In this document: piece after piece, positions 32,038 to 40,309 of the stretch
Layout of the letters: each line of letters begins with the position of its first letter
How positions within the stretch are numbered: the stretch's first letter is position 1
Assembly (NCBI GenBank): GCA_039916225.1
Contig: JBDSLU010000468.1
Coordinates: 1-51,002, forward strand
Direction: 5' to 3'
DNA from: JBDSLU01 sp039916225
GTDB lineage: Bacteria; Acidobacteriota; Vicinamibacteria; Vicinamibacterales; Vicinamibacteraceae
Length of the DNA: 51,002 nucleotides
Made by a program: the position numbers and the translations under genes
The notes under the pieces: model-generated
The model's database searches: none
What the model saw: only the letters and a program-made list of their open reading frames with translations
What the model was told of the DNA's origin: nothing

Positions 32038-33441
32038 TCAGCGGACGCTGAACCGTTCGGCGTGGAGCAGCCGGCCGTCGCGGGCCCGCAGTTCCACGCG
32101 CCATTCACCGTCGCTGGCCGAGACGGTGGCGCGACTGAACGTCCGGAAGCCTTGCCGGCGAGCGGGCACCTGGAGCCGTACGCTCTGCCGCAGCTCGTCG
32201 CCGCGATACCAGCGGTGCACCACGCTGGTGTCGCTGGTGGCCACCAGGCGGTTGTAGAACGCCAGGCGGCCCGGGCGAACGGTCGCGCCGGCCGCGTCGC
32301 AGCGATAGCTCGATGACAGCGACGCGCACAGCTGCGCGTCGCCGACGGTGAGGCCGTCCGCTCCGGCTGGCGTGGCGCTGGACGCCGCGGACGGCGTTGG
32401 CGGCGCGGGCGCCGTGGCGCGGGCCGTCGGGCGACTCGAGGACAGCGCGGGCGTCGGTGTCGCCGAGGGCGCCGCGACGGCTGGTGCGGCGGCGGACGGC
32501 GCCGCCGGCGTGTCGGTTGCGGTGGCCTGGGGTTTGGCTGGCGGCGCCGCCGGTCCACGGCCGGCCAGCAGCCAGATGACCAGCGCGGCGACGGCGCCGA
32601 GCGCCACGAGGACAGGAATCGAGACGCGTCGCGCGGGAGCGGCGTCAGAGGGCCGCGGCACCGGCGTGGCGGCACTGGCCGGTCGAGTGGTCGTTCCCGC
32701 CGGCGGCGCGGCGATCGTCGGAGTCGCGGCCACGGGCCCGCGTGCGCCTGCAGCCGCTGGCTTCGCGGCCACCGCGGGAGCCGGCTTGGCGGCCGACGGC
32801 GCCGGCTTGGCGGTCGAAGGGGCCGGCTTGGCAACGGGTGCCGCCGGCTTCGCGATCGACGGCGTCGGCCTCGCGGCCGAAGACACCGGCTCCGCGGGGG
32901 AAGGCGCCGGCTTCGCAGTGGCTGGTGCCGCCGTTGACTGCGAGGCCACGGGTTCGGGCGCGGCGGGGCGCGGCGGAGGCTCGGTGGCGAACGTGATGGC
33001 CAAGCGCTCGATCGGCGCGGTGGGGACGTCGGTTTGATGCGGCTGCGCCAGGGCGATGGTGCGGGCGGCATCGACGCCCGCGCCGTTGTCTTCGCCGAGC
33101 CGGAGGGCCGGGCCGTCGAGCGGCCGTCCGTTGGCCTCGCAGAAGTCGCGCAGGTTCTCGGCGCTGGTCGTGACCAGCGGATCGTTCGCCGGCAGGGCCT
33201 GCGCCGCGATCGCGTGGGCGCGCCGAAATTCGCGCTCGGCGGCGTCCAGCTGCCCGGACCGCTCGTGCGCGACGGCGAGATTGTTCAGGGTGTTGGCGAG
33301 ATCGAGATGGTCGGGGCCGAGCGCGGCTTCCTGCGCCCGGGCCGCGTCGGCGAGCAAGCGGGCGGCAGCGGCGAAGTCACCACCCACGGCCGCTTGCTCG
33401 GCGGCGTCGAAAAGAGAAGCCAGGCTGACCGGGTCGGACAT
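32038..33441 (-). CDS. TPR-DUF2914 membrane protein with a long Pro/Ala/Lys linker
   Basis: 467 residues. Residues about 5-95 hold tetratricopeptide repeats ('LADAARAQEAALGPDHLDLANTLNNLAVAHERSGQLDAAEREFRRAHAIA'). About 150-275 is a low-complexity linker dominated by KPAP-type repeats ('AKPAPSTAKPAPSAAKPAP'). One membrane segment follows ('RVSIPVLVALGAVAALVIWLLAG'), then another Pro/Ala/Ser linker, then a C-terminal DUF2914 domain ('GRLAFYNRLVATSDTSVVHRWYRGDELRQSVRLQV', 'GFRTFSRATVSASDGEWRVELRARDG'). TPRs would be cytosolic and DUF2914 periplasmic. It converges with the ADOP gene, stop to stop, 12 bp apart. Function unknown; a trans-envelope scaffold is plausible. Confidence 0.85.
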   Translation of the reverse strand: MSDPVSLASLFDAAEQAAVGGDFAAAARLLADAARAQEAALGPDHLDLANTLNNLAVAHERSGQLDAAEREFRRAHAIAAQALPANDPLVTTSAENLRDFCEANGRPLDGPALRLGEDNGAGVDAARTIALAQPHQTDVPTAPIERLAITFATEPPPRPAAPEPVASQSTAAPATAKPAPSPAEPVSSAARPTPSIAKPAAPVAKPAPSTAKPAPSAAKPAPAVAAKPAAAGARGPVAATPTIAAPPAGTTTRPASAATPVPRPSDAAPARRVSIPVLVALGAVAALVIWLLAGRGPAAPPAKPQATATDTPAAPSAAAPAVAAPSATPTPALSSSRPTARATAPAPPTPSAASSATPAGADGLTVGDAQLCASLSSSYRCDAAGATVRPGRLAFYNRLVATSDTSVVHRWYRGDELRQSVRLQVPARRQGFRTFSRATVSASDGEWRVELRARDGRLLHAERFSVR

Positions 33442-33486
33442 GGTTCGGCCCTGCTCCGAGCGATCCGTACGGGATCGCCGGTGCCC

Positions 33487-33804
33487 TTACTCGGCGGCCT
33501 TCTTGGCAGCCTTCCGACGGCCCTTGCTCTTGGTGGACCCGCTCCCGTCGGCCTTCTCGGCCCGCCGCGCCGCCCAGTACTTGCTCATCCGCTCCGAGAC
33601 TTCCTTACGCTGCGCGGCATTCATCGAGCGCCGCCGCCGGCTGGACGCCTTGGGCGCCGCCGCTGGCGCCGCGCGCCGCTTGCCTCCGCGGGCAAGCTCT
33701 GGGAACGTCGCCGTCAGCGCGGCCAGTTCCGCCTGGAGCTCCTGATAGCGCTGCGCCGCGCCCTGGCGGGCCAACGCCTTGATCTGCTCTCCACTCAAAC
33801 CCAC
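33487..33804 (-). CDS. Small basic (histone-tail-like) protein
   Basis: 105 residues from a GTG at 33804, chosen because GGAGG (33810-33814) is five bases upstream; the GTG at 33816 overlaps that ribosome site. It has an N-terminal helical part ('EQIKALARQGAAQRYQELQAELAALTATFPELA') and an Arg/Lys-rich C-terminus, ending 'KGRRKAAKKAAE'. 'NAAQRKEVSERMSKYWAARR' is a motif I associate with short acidobacterial proteins of unknown function. A nucleic-acid-binding role is likely by charge. A palindromic hairpin lies in its leader (33824-33842). Confidence 0.75.
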   Translation of the reverse strand: MGLSGEQIKALARQGAAQRYQELQAELAALTATFPELARGGKRRAAPAAAPKASSRRRRSMNAAQRKEVSERMSKYWAARRAEKADGSGSTKSKGRRKAAKKAAE

Positions 33805-33823
33805 TCTCGCCTCCACGGGTAAT

Positions 33824-33842
33824 GCGCCACCTCTGGTGGCGC
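33824..33842. promoter_or_regulatory. Perfect stem-loop in the leader of the small basic protein gene
   Basis: GCGCCACC and GGTGGCGC (8-bp arms) around TCT, about 10 bases upstream of the ribosome site. No T-run follows, so an attenuator, a protein-binding hairpin or an operator is as likely as a terminator. The remaining bases 33843-33958 show no gene. Confidence 0.5.
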
Positions 33843-33958
33843 GGCCATCTTACCGTGCAACACGAGAATGTCTGCAGAAAAGGTGTTCGAAACTCAGCTT
33901 GGTGACGTTATGTACTAGTTACCCTCGGCTTCATCTGGTCAGACCGCGCCGTGGCGTG

Positions 33959-34792
33959 TCACGGGGTGCGTTGATACACGCGGACATAGTCGACGAGAAA
34001 ACGGTAGGGCAGGGTGGCGTCGTCGACTCCCTGCTGGCCACCCCAGTCACCGCCTACCGCGACGTTCAGCAGCAGGTGCTGCGGCGCATCGAATGGCCAG
34101 GCGGCCCGGCCGCCCTGCGGCTCACGGTCGAAGGTGAAATAGACCCGTCCGTCGACCGACGTCGCGATGCGGTCGGCGGTCCACTCGGTCGCATAGACAT
34201 GGAAGCCGGCGGCGGCGTCGGGCACGCTGGTCCGCGCCGTGCGCTGGGTGGCGTCGACGTGGTTGTACCGCCGGGTGTGCACCGACGCGTGGACCACGCC
34301 GTGATCGAACCCGACATGTTCCATGATGTCGATCTCGCCGTCGTCGGGCCACCGCAACGGTGTGGTCGAGCCGAGCGTCCAGATCGCCGGCCATGACCCG
34401 CGACCCGCCGGCAGCTGCGCCCGCACTTCGATGCGGCCGTAGGTCCAGTCGCCTTTGCCCTTCGTGATCAGCCGGGCCGACGTATACGACAGACCTTCCC
34501 ATGGCTCCCGCCGCGCCTCGATGACCAGGTGGCCGCCCTCGACGCGGGCGTTCTCGCGCCGAGCGGCGGTGTAGAACTGCAGCTCGTTGTTTCCCCAGCC
34601 GTGTCCGCCGACGTCGTAGCTCCAGCGCGTCGCGTCAGGCACGCCGTCGCGATCGAAATCGTCCGACCAGACGAGTCGATACGTGGCCGGTGGAGTCTGT
34701 CCGCTGCTGGGCGCCGTCGGCGGGTTGTCGTGGCAGGAGACGGCAGCCAGCAGCAAGGCGGCGGACGCGGCGTGCAGCAGCAGGGAAGTCAT
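33959..34792 (-). CDS. Secreted GH16 beta-glucanase (laminarinase-like), putative lipoprotein
   Basis: 277 residues from the ATG at 34792. The signal ends in 'LLLAAVSC', a lipobox, so the mature protein is probably a lipoprotein starting at Cys. Glycoside hydrolase family 16 signature: catalytic 'EIDIME' (Glu153, Asp155, Glu158), with 'WSDDFDRDGVPDATRWSYD' and 'LPAGRGSWPAIWTLGS' and 'DWTYGRIEVRAQ' before it. It would hydrolyse beta-1,3- or 1,3/1,4-glucans such as laminarin or lichenan. The longer upstream frame runs into the divergent promoter and was not used. It is divergent from the DNA-repair gene at 34812, 19 bp between the starts. Confidence 0.93.
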   Translation of the reverse strand: MTSLLLHAASAALLLAAVSCHDNPPTAPSSGQTPPATYRLVWSDDFDRDGVPDATRWSYDVGGHGWGNNELQFYTAARRENARVEGGHLVIEARREPWEGLSYTSARLITKGKGDWTYGRIEVRAQLPAGRGSWPAIWTLGSTTPLRWPDDGEIDIMEHVGFDHGVVHASVHTRRYNHVDATQRTARTSVPDAAAGFHVYATEWTADRIATSVDGRVYFTFDREPQGGRAAWPFDAPQHLLLNVAVGGDWGGQQGVDDATLPYRFLVDYVRVYQRTP

Positions 34793-34811
34793 CGTGCGCC
34801 GGCGAGGGACG

Positions 34812-35684
34812 ATGCGGCATGATACGCCACACTCCATGGTCAAAGCCGCCCCCCGTCTGTCTGTCGATGCTGTCGATACCGCCACGGATCTCGGGTCCAC
34901 CCTCGCTTGGCTGAAGAAGCGCGGCAGCAAGGCGAACCGCGAAGGCATGGCCCGCTACGGCATCGTGGCGACGCAGGTGTTCGGCGTCTCGGTCCTCGAC
35001 ATCCGACGCGTCGGCCAGACGCTCGGCCTCCGTCACGACCTGGCCGAGCCGTTGTGGGGGACTGGTTGGTACGAAGCGCGGATGCTCGTCCCGTTCATCG
35101 CCGATCCGGCCCGCCTCACGCCGGCGCAGATGGATCGCTGGGCCCGCGACTTCGACAACTGGGCGATCTGCGACGCGCTCACGTTCCATCTCTTCGATCG
35201 CTCGCCGCACGCCTGGGCAAAGGTGGACCAGTGGGCGTCGAAGGAGGCCGAGTTCGTCAAGCGCGCCGCGTTCGCCTTGCTGGCCGCGCTCGCCCTGCAC
35301 GACCCCGACGCCGCGGATGCCGCCTTCCTGGAGCGGTTGCCGACGATCGAGGCGGGCGCCGTCGATGCCCGCAACTTCGTCAAGAAGGGCGTGAGCTGGG
35401 CGCTGCGCAGCATCGGATCGCGCAACGTCGTGCTGCACGCCGCCGCGCTGGGGTTGGCCACGCGGCTGTCGGCGTCGCCGGTGGCTGCCGTCCGATGGGT
35501 GGGGAAGGACGCTGCGCGCGACCTCTCCCGGCCGCTCATCGCCGTCCGGGTCGCGAAGAAGTCGGCCGCCGCCGCGGCCCGTGTCACCAAGAAGACCGCG
35601 GTTGCCGGGCGTGTCACGAAAAAGGCCACCACCGTCGCTCGGGCGCCGCGCGCCACGAAGACGTCGGCCGCCGCCCGCCGTTGA
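34812..35684 (+). CDS. AlkD-like DNA-alkylation repair protein with a Lys/Ala-rich tail
   Basis: 290 residues from the ATG at 34812 (GAGGGA just before it; the ATG at 34836 is also possible). HEAT-repeat helices of the AlkD/DNA-alkylation-repair family: 'MARYGIVATQVFGVSVLDIRRVGQTL', 'WYEARMLVPFIADPARLTPAQMDRWARDFDNWAICDALTFHLF', 'FVKRAAFALLAALALHDPDAADAAFLERL'. AlkD removes cationic alkylated bases without flipping them. About 245-290 is a histone H1-like tail ('ARVTKKTAVAGRVTKKATTV'), not usual in the family, and likely to bind DNA or compact it. Confidence 0.88.
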   Translation: MRHDTPHSMVKAAPRLSVDAVDTATDLGSTLAWLKKRGSKANREGMARYGIVATQVFGVSVLDIRRVGQTLGLRHDLAEPLWGTGWYEARMLVPFIADPARLTPAQMDRWARDFDNWAICDALTFHLFDRSPHAWAKVDQWASKEAEFVKRAAFALLAALALHDPDAADAAFLERLPTIEAGAVDARNFVKKGVSWALRSIGSRNVVLHAAALGLATRLSASPVAAVRWVGKDAARDLSRPLIAVRVAKKSAAAAARVTKKTAVAGRVTKKATTVARAPRATKTSAAARR

Positions 35685-35696
35685 CGTCGCGTCGAA

Positions 35697-36458
35697 TCAG
35701 CGGCCGCCGGTCACGTCGACGAACGAGCCGGTGGTGAACCCGGCCTCGTCGGACAGCAGCCAGAGGACGGCGTGGGCGACTTCTTCCGGCTGTCCACCGC
35801 GGCGTAGCGGCACCAGCGCTTTCACCCGATCGACGCGGTTCGCCTCGCCGCCACTGGCGTGCATCTCGGTGTAGATGAAGCCGGCGCGCACGGCGTTGAC
35901 CCGGATGCCCTCCGCCGCGACTTCCTGGGCCAGTCCGATGGTGAACGTGTCGATGGCGCCCTTCGAGGCAGCGTAGTCGACGTATTCCCCTGGCGCGCCG
36001 AGCCGGGCGGCGCCGGACGACAGGTTGACGATGGCGCCGCCAGACCCGCCGTGCCGCGTCGACATGCGGCGCACCGCTTCCCGCGCGCAGAGGAACGAGC
36101 CGACGACGTTGGTGGCGAAGATGCGGACGATGCGGGCCGCGGCCATGACCTCGACCCGCATCTGTGTCTCGAGAATGCCGGCGTTGTTGACCAGGGCCGT
36201 TACCGGCCCGAGTTCGGCGTCGCAGGCTTCGAACAACCGCACCACATCGGCTTCGATGGCGACGTCGCCTTGCAGCGCGACGGCGCGACCGCCCGCGTCG
36301 GCGATGCCCGCGACGACCGCATCGGCGGCATCGCGCCGCGCCCGATAGTTGACGGCGACGGCGTAGCCGCGGGCCGCGGCGAGGCGGGCGGTCGCGGCGC
36401 CGATGCCGCGACTGCCGCCGGTGACGAGCACGACGCGAGACGAGTCGGTCGGAGACAT
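35697..36458 (-). CDS. Short-chain dehydrogenase/reductase (YgfF-like)
   Basis: 253 residues. Rossmann NAD(P) motif 'VTGGSRGIG' (12-20), 'NNAG' (91-94), catalytic Ser148, Tyr162 and Lys166 in 'NLSSGAARLGAPGEYVDYAASKGA', and the C-terminal 'FTTGSFVDVTGGR'. It catalyses NAD(P)-linked oxidoreduction of an unknown alcohol or ketone. It converges with the AlkD-like gene and stands alone, with no pathway evident nearby. Confidence 0.95.
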   Translation of the reverse strand: MSPTDSSRVVLVTGGSRGIGAATARLAAARGYAVAVNYRARRDAADAVVAGIADAGGRAVALQGDVAIEADVVRLFEACDAELGPVTALVNNAGILETQMRVEVMAAARIVRIFATNVVGSFLCAREAVRRMSTRHGGSGGAIVNLSSGAARLGAPGEYVDYAASKGAIDTFTIGLAQEVAAEGIRVNAVRAGFIYTEMHASGGEANRVDRVKALVPLRRGGQPEEVAHAVLWLLSDEAGFTTGSFVDVTGGR

Positions 36459-36500
36459 CGCGGGGAGCTTAGCCGATCGGCTCCGCCGCGCCGCCAGCGG

Positions 36501-38132
36501 CTATTCGAGGCTGAAGTCCACCGTCACCGTCATCACGACCTCGACCGGAGATCCGTTGAGCAGCGTCGGCTCGAAGCGCCACTGCCGCACCGCGTCCACC
36601 GCGGCCTGGGCGAGGTCAGGGTGGGCCTGCACGGTCACCGCGCGCGCCCGCGCCACGCGGCCGTCGATGCCGACGACGGCTTCGACCGACACCTGGCCCT
36701 CGAGACCGGCCTCGACCATGCGCTTCGGGTATGCGGGACGCATGTCGAAGATCTTGCGCGGCGCCCGGATGTTGCCGCCGACGCGGACCGGCGTCGGCCC
36801 GGCGGCGGCATCGCCGAGCGGCGTGATCGCCGCCGGGCGCCGCTCCTTGACGGAGATGGTTTCTCTCAGGTCGCCGAGCTGCAGGGTGACCGCGCGGTTC
36901 CAGTCGCGGTCGTTGCGCAGCACGATCGGCTGGCGCAGCGCCCGGAAGCCGGGGAGCCCGACCTGGATGACATGGGCGCCAGGCTCGACGCCATCGAAGC
37001 GGAACCGGCCGGCCGGGTCGGTGGAGACCTCGGCTTTGGCCGGACCCTCATCGAGCGTGACGGCGACGCCGGGCAGCACGGCGCCGGTCGTGTCGTAGAT
37101 GACGCCCTCGAGGGGTTGCCGGCCGACCTGGGCGGCGCGGAGCAGGGCCACTGGCAGCAGCAGCACGATGACGGCAGCCGCCGCACCCAACAGGGCGCGG
37201 CGGGTAGGGGCGCGACGATCGAGTCTGGGATTCAACATAGCGACGATCCTCCGTTCCAGCGTGGACGTTCGAGCCATCCGCATCACGACGGCCGCCGCTC
37301 CGCCGGCAGGCGCGACGATGCGGGCAATCTGCAGCAGTTCCCCGGCATAGGCGGCCGGGCCGACGCCGGAGCGCAGCACGGCGTCGTCGCAGGCGAGCTC
37401 GCTGTCGTGCCGGAGCGCGCGACACGCCAGCCAGGCGAGCGGGTTCCACCAGAGCAGCGCGCGCAGCGTTTCGGCACAGGACTGGATCAGCCAGTCACGA
37501 CGGACGACGTGGGCGATCTCGTGCGCGAGCACCGTCGCCACCCGTTCGTCACCCCAGCCGAGCCCGCAGGCCGGGATCAGGATCCGCGGCCGGCGCCAGC
37601 CCCAGGTGGCGAGCAGGAGGCCGCGTGGCGCGGCGATGATGCGGACAGGGCGGATCAGGCCGGCCTCCCGTCGGGCGCGCTCGAGGGCTCGGCACCAGCG
37701 CCCATCGACGACCTCGCTGCCGGCGACGGCAATCCGGCGCACGCGCGCGGCGGCGAGCAGCAGCCAGGCAAGTCCGACGATGACGCCTCCACCCCACAGC
37801 GCCATGGCGAGCGTCGGCCACGAGAGGCCAGGGGTGGCGTCCGGCCGCGCGGCGCCGCCGCCGGCAGTCGCGTCGGCAGCCACGCCGCCATCCACGGGCT
37901 TCGCGTCGACCGTCGCCGCCCCGGAGATGGCGTCCGCGGCCGGCCACGTCGCCGGCACGGGCACCCCGGGGAGCCACGGACCGAGCACCCCGACGAGCGG
38001 TGCCGCGACGACGGCCACGGCCAGTGCGGCGTGGCGCAGGGCCGCCGATCGCCGGCGCAGTCCACCGCGGATGGCCAGACCGATGGCCAGGACGAGCGAG
38101 GCGCGCAGGGCGGCCTCGAGGATGGCGCTCAT
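36501..38132 (-). CDS. M56 (BlaR1/MecR1-type) peptidase with carboxypeptidase-regulatory and TonB C-terminal domains
   Basis: 543 residues. Membrane segments at about 8-50 and 110-130. The gluzincin site is HEIAH (His204, Glu205, His208) in 'VLAHEIAHVVRRDW', with 'ELACDDAVL' downstream as the third ligand region. Another membrane segment lies at about 315-335. Then a carboxypeptidase-regulatory-like sandwich ('GVIYDTTGAVLPGVAVTLDEG') and a TonB C-terminal domain ('YPKRMVEAGLEGQVSVEAVVGIDGRV', 'DAVRQWRFEPTLLNG'). Signalling would cleave the BlaI repressor encoded four bases upstream (ATGA overlap). No beta-lactamase is next to it; targets are unknown. Confidence 0.93.
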   Translation of the reverse strand: MSAILEAALRASLVLAIGLAIRGGLRRRSAALRHAALAVAVVAAPLVGVLGPWLPGVPVPATWPAADAISGAATVDAKPVDGGVAADATAGGGAARPDATPGLSWPTLAMALWGGGVIVGLAWLLLAAARVRRIAVAGSEVVDGRWCRALERARREAGLIRPVRIIAAPRGLLLATWGWRRPRILIPACGLGWGDERVATVLAHEIAHVVRRDWLIQSCAETLRALLWWNPLAWLACRALRHDSELACDDAVLRSGVGPAAYAGELLQIARIVAPAGGAAAVVMRMARTSTLERRIVAMLNPRLDRRAPTRRALLGAAAAVIVLLLPVALLRAAQVGRQPLEGVIYDTTGAVLPGVAVTLDEGPAKAEVSTDPAGRFRFDGVEPGAHVIQVGLPGFRALRQPIVLRNDRDWNRAVTLQLGDLRETISVKERRPAAITPLGDAAAGPTPVRVGGNIRAPRKIFDMRPAYPKRMVEAGLEGQVSVEAVVGIDGRVARARAVTVQAHPDLAQAAVDAVRQWRFEPTLLNGSPVEVVMTVTVDFSLE

Positions 38133-38518
38133 GCTTCTTCCTCGCGGGCGCGGCGGACCAGCGCCTCGATGCGCTCGAGCTCTTCCGGCGAGACGCGCGT
38201 GCCGTCGCTGCCAAGCAGGGCGGCGACGACCTGGGCGCTCGAGCCCTCGAAGAACGTGTCGACCACATGTTTCAGCGCCGAGCGGCGCGCCGTCCGCCGC
38301 GCCAGCGTCGGCGCGTAGACGAAGCGGACGCCGTCGTCCTCATGCGTCACGTGGCCCTTGCCTTCGAGGACGCGCAGCTGCGTCCGGACCGTCGAGTAGC
38401 TGGGCGAGCCCGAGAGCGCCGCCATGATCTCGCTGGCGGTGGCCCGGCCGCGCCGGTAGAGCGCGTCCATGATCTGGCGTTCGCGCTTGCTGAGAGCGGT
38501 GTGGGGATGGCTGGGCAT
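38129..38518 (-). CDS. BlaI/MecI-family repressor
   Basis: 129 residues: winged helix 'LSKRERQIMDALYRRGRATASEIMAALSG', 'STVRTQLRVLEGKGHVTHEDDGVRFVYAP', and C-terminal dimer region. It is cotranslated with the M56 peptidase that should inactivate it by cleavage. The upstream sequence lacks a ribosome site and has an AT-rich palindrome touching the ATG, so the message may be leaderless and autorepressed. Confidence 0.93.
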   Translation of the reverse strand: MPSHPHTALSKRERQIMDALYRRGRATASEIMAALSGSPSYSTVRTQLRVLEGKGHVTHEDDGVRFVYAPTLARRTARRSALKHVVDTFFEGSSAQVVAALLGSDGTRVSPEELERIEALVRRAREEEA

Positions 38519-38533
38519 GTTATTAAAATAACA
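38518..38533. promoter_or_regulatory. AT-rich palindrome at the blaI-type gene start, probable operator
   Basis: TGTTATT and AATAACA around AA (16 bp, 7-bp arms). The first T is part of the ATG of the repressor gene. It is one of the few AT-only stretches in this window and lies where the repressor should bind; BlaI/MecI operators elsewhere are TACA/TGTA-type palindromes, which this does not match exactly. Confidence 0.6.
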
Positions 38534-38592
38534 GGTGCGACGAAAATAGCACGCCGACGGCGCGACGTCAAACGCCGCGTCGACCGCGGCCG

Positions 38593-40134
38593 TCAGGCGC
38601 CGCGCAGCTTGTCGAGTTCGGCGAGCAAGGCCCGCAGCGAAAAGGGTTTTTGGAGCAGGGAGGCGCCGGCCGGGAGGGCGTTGCGCAGCACCAGATCGAG
38701 ATAGCCGGTGATGAAGAGGACCCGGCAGGCCGGCCAGCGCCCCCGGATGTCGCGGGCGACGTCGAGCCCGCTCATCCCGGGCAGCATCATGTCGGTGACC
38801 AGGAAGTCGAACGGCGCGGCGGCCGCGCGCGCGATCTCGAGGGCCTGCTCGCCATCGGTCGCCGCGACCACGTCGTAGCCGTTGGCGCCGAGCAGCTCGA
38901 CGAGCGTGGCACGGACCGCATCGTTGTCTTCGACCACCAGCGCCGTCGCGCCGGCGGCCGGCGCCGCAATCGCGACGTCGTCGATCGACGGCGCCGGTAC
39001 CGCCGTTCGGGTCGCCCGCGGCAGGAAGACGCGAAACGTCGCGCCCTGGCCGGCGGCGCCTTCGGGGCGGATGAAGCCGCCGGCCGCGGTGACGATGGTC
39101 CACGACGTGGCCAGGCCGAGGCCGGTACCCTGGCCCTCTTCCTTGGTCGTGAAGAACGGTTCGAAGAGCCGCTCCTTGACCTGGGCGGACAGGCCGATGC
39201 CGTTGTCGCTGACCGCCAGCTCCACGTAGTCGCCGGGCGGCGTGTCGCCCGGCGCCAGGGTGTCGAGGTAGCGCAGCACCTGGTTGCTGACCCGCAGCGA
39301 CAACCGGCCGCCGCGCGGCATGGCATCCCGGGCGTTGATGGCCAGGTTGATCAGCACCTGCGTCAGCTGCACGGGATCGATCTCGATCGGCCACACCTCT
39401 TCGTCGACCGCGGCGTCGACGAGGATCGTCTCGGGCATCAGTCGCGACAGCAGCGTGCGGATCTGGGGCAGTTCGACGCGGAGGTCGACCACCCGCGGCT
39501 GCACCACCTGCTTGCGCGAGAAGGTCAGGAGCTGCCGGGTGAGATGGGCGGCGTGGGCGGCGGCCGTCTCGATGTGATCGAGCGGCGCCGGCGCCACCGC
39601 CGGGTTCTGGCGCAGCACCGAGAGGGCGCCGAGGATCACCGTCAGCAGGTTGTTGAAGTCGTGGGCGATGCCCGCCGAGAGTGCGCCCAGCGACTCGAGG
39701 CGCTGCGCCTGTTGATCCTGCTGCTCGGCCAGCTTCTGCGCGGTGATATCGCGGCTGACGCCCACCAGGCCAGCGATGCCGCTGCCATCGCGCAGCCGCA
39801 GCGGAATCTTGGTCGTGTGGAACCAGCCGGATCGGCCGGTGACCGGATCGACGAACGGTTCCTCGCGTTGCACGACGAGGCCGTCGTGCAGGACGCGGCG
39901 GTCGTCCTCGGCGTAGGGCCCGGCAATCTCCGGCGGGAAGAAGTCGAACACCGTCTTGCCGCGGACGTCGATCTCCTTGCCGACGCCCAGCAGCCGCAGG
40001 TTGCGGACGTTGTTCAGGACGTAGCGTCCCTGCAGATCCTTCGTGTAGATCGAAATGGGCAGGTTGTCGATGACCGCGCGGAGGAGTTCCGGCAGCAGCT
40101 CCGACGAAGGATCGCGGGGCAAGGACGGCGCCAT
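38593..40134 (-). CDS. Hybrid sensor histidine kinase: PAS, kinase, receiver
   Basis: 513 residues, no membrane segment, so cytosolic. PAS domain about 15-130 ('AVIDNLPISIYTKDLQGRYVLNN', 'GWFHTTKIPLRLRDGSGIAGLVGVSRDIT'). Phosphoacceptor His158 in 'SAGIAHDFNNLLTVIL', the 'HDFNN' type common in PAS/HATPase kinases. ATPase boxes: 'INLAINARDAM', 'DNGIGLS', 'GQGTGLGLAT'. The C-terminal receiver has Asp448 in 'FLVTDMMLPGMSGLD' and 'LLQKPF'. No separate partner regulator is next to it, so output may go to an unlinked response regulator. The gene is divergent from the PadR at 40310. Confidence 0.93.
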   Translation of the reverse strand: MAPSLPRDPSSELLPELLRAVIDNLPISIYTKDLQGRYVLNNVRNLRLLGVGKEIDVRGKTVFDFFPPEIAGPYAEDDRRVLHDGLVVQREEPFVDPVTGRSGWFHTTKIPLRLRDGSGIAGLVGVSRDITAQKLAEQQDQQAQRLESLGALSAGIAHDFNNLLTVILGALSVLRQNPAVAPAPLDHIETAAAHAAHLTRQLLTFSRKQVVQPRVVDLRVELPQIRTLLSRLMPETILVDAAVDEEVWPIEIDPVQLTQVLINLAINARDAMPRGGRLSLRVSNQVLRYLDTLAPGDTPPGDYVELAVSDNGIGLSAQVKERLFEPFFTTKEEGQGTGLGLATSWTIVTAAGGFIRPEGAAGQGATFRVFLPRATRTAVPAPSIDDVAIAAPAAGATALVVEDNDAVRATLVELLGANGYDVVAATDGEQALEIARAAAAPFDFLVTDMMLPGMSGLDVARDIRGRWPACRVLFITGYLDLVLRNALPAGASLLQKPFSLRALLAELDKLRGA

Positions 40135-40200
40135 GCGGGGCCATGGTATCCCGTCCAGCTCGAGCGAGCGCTACGCCTCGCCCGCGCTGTTCAGCACGAT

Positions 40201-40217
40201 GCACCCCCGTGGGGTGC
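40201..40217. repeat. Small perfect hairpin in the divergent spacer
   Basis: GCACCCC and GGGGTGC around CGT. It lies between the hybrid kinase and PadR genes (both starts face away), inside a stretch with two imperfect direct copies of a CTACG(C/G)CTCGC-type sequence (about 40170 and 40219). The 175-bp spacer holds no gene. Confidence 0.45.
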
Positions 40218-40257
40218 CTACGGCTCGCGCTCCAACGCGGGGCGATCCTTCCCCTTG

Positions 40258-40301
40258 CTTACCGAGCGGATGATCGGATACCCTTGGCTCGGTAACCGAG
40301 C
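40258..40301. promoter_or_regulatory. Probable PadR operator: perfect palindrome plus upstream half-site
   Basis: GCTCGGT and ACCGAGC around one A (40287-40301), nine bases before the PadR ATG. An upstream half-site TTACCGAGCG at 40259-40268 lies 36 bases away on the same face. Autorepression by PadR is expected in this family. Confidence 0.65.
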
Positions 40302-40309
40302 GATACCTC

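Noticed and set aside
32460..32900. Repeat array in DNA as a mobile element or CRISPR
   Set aside because: It is the coding sequence of the KPAP-rich linker of the DUF2914 protein.
33843..33958. Small gene in the spacer before the GH16 gene
   Set aside because: No frame with a ribosome site or protein-like composition on either strand.
40201..40217. Terminator
   Set aside because: The hairpin lies between divergent starts, where no transcript should end, and has no T-run; kept only as a repeat of unknown role.
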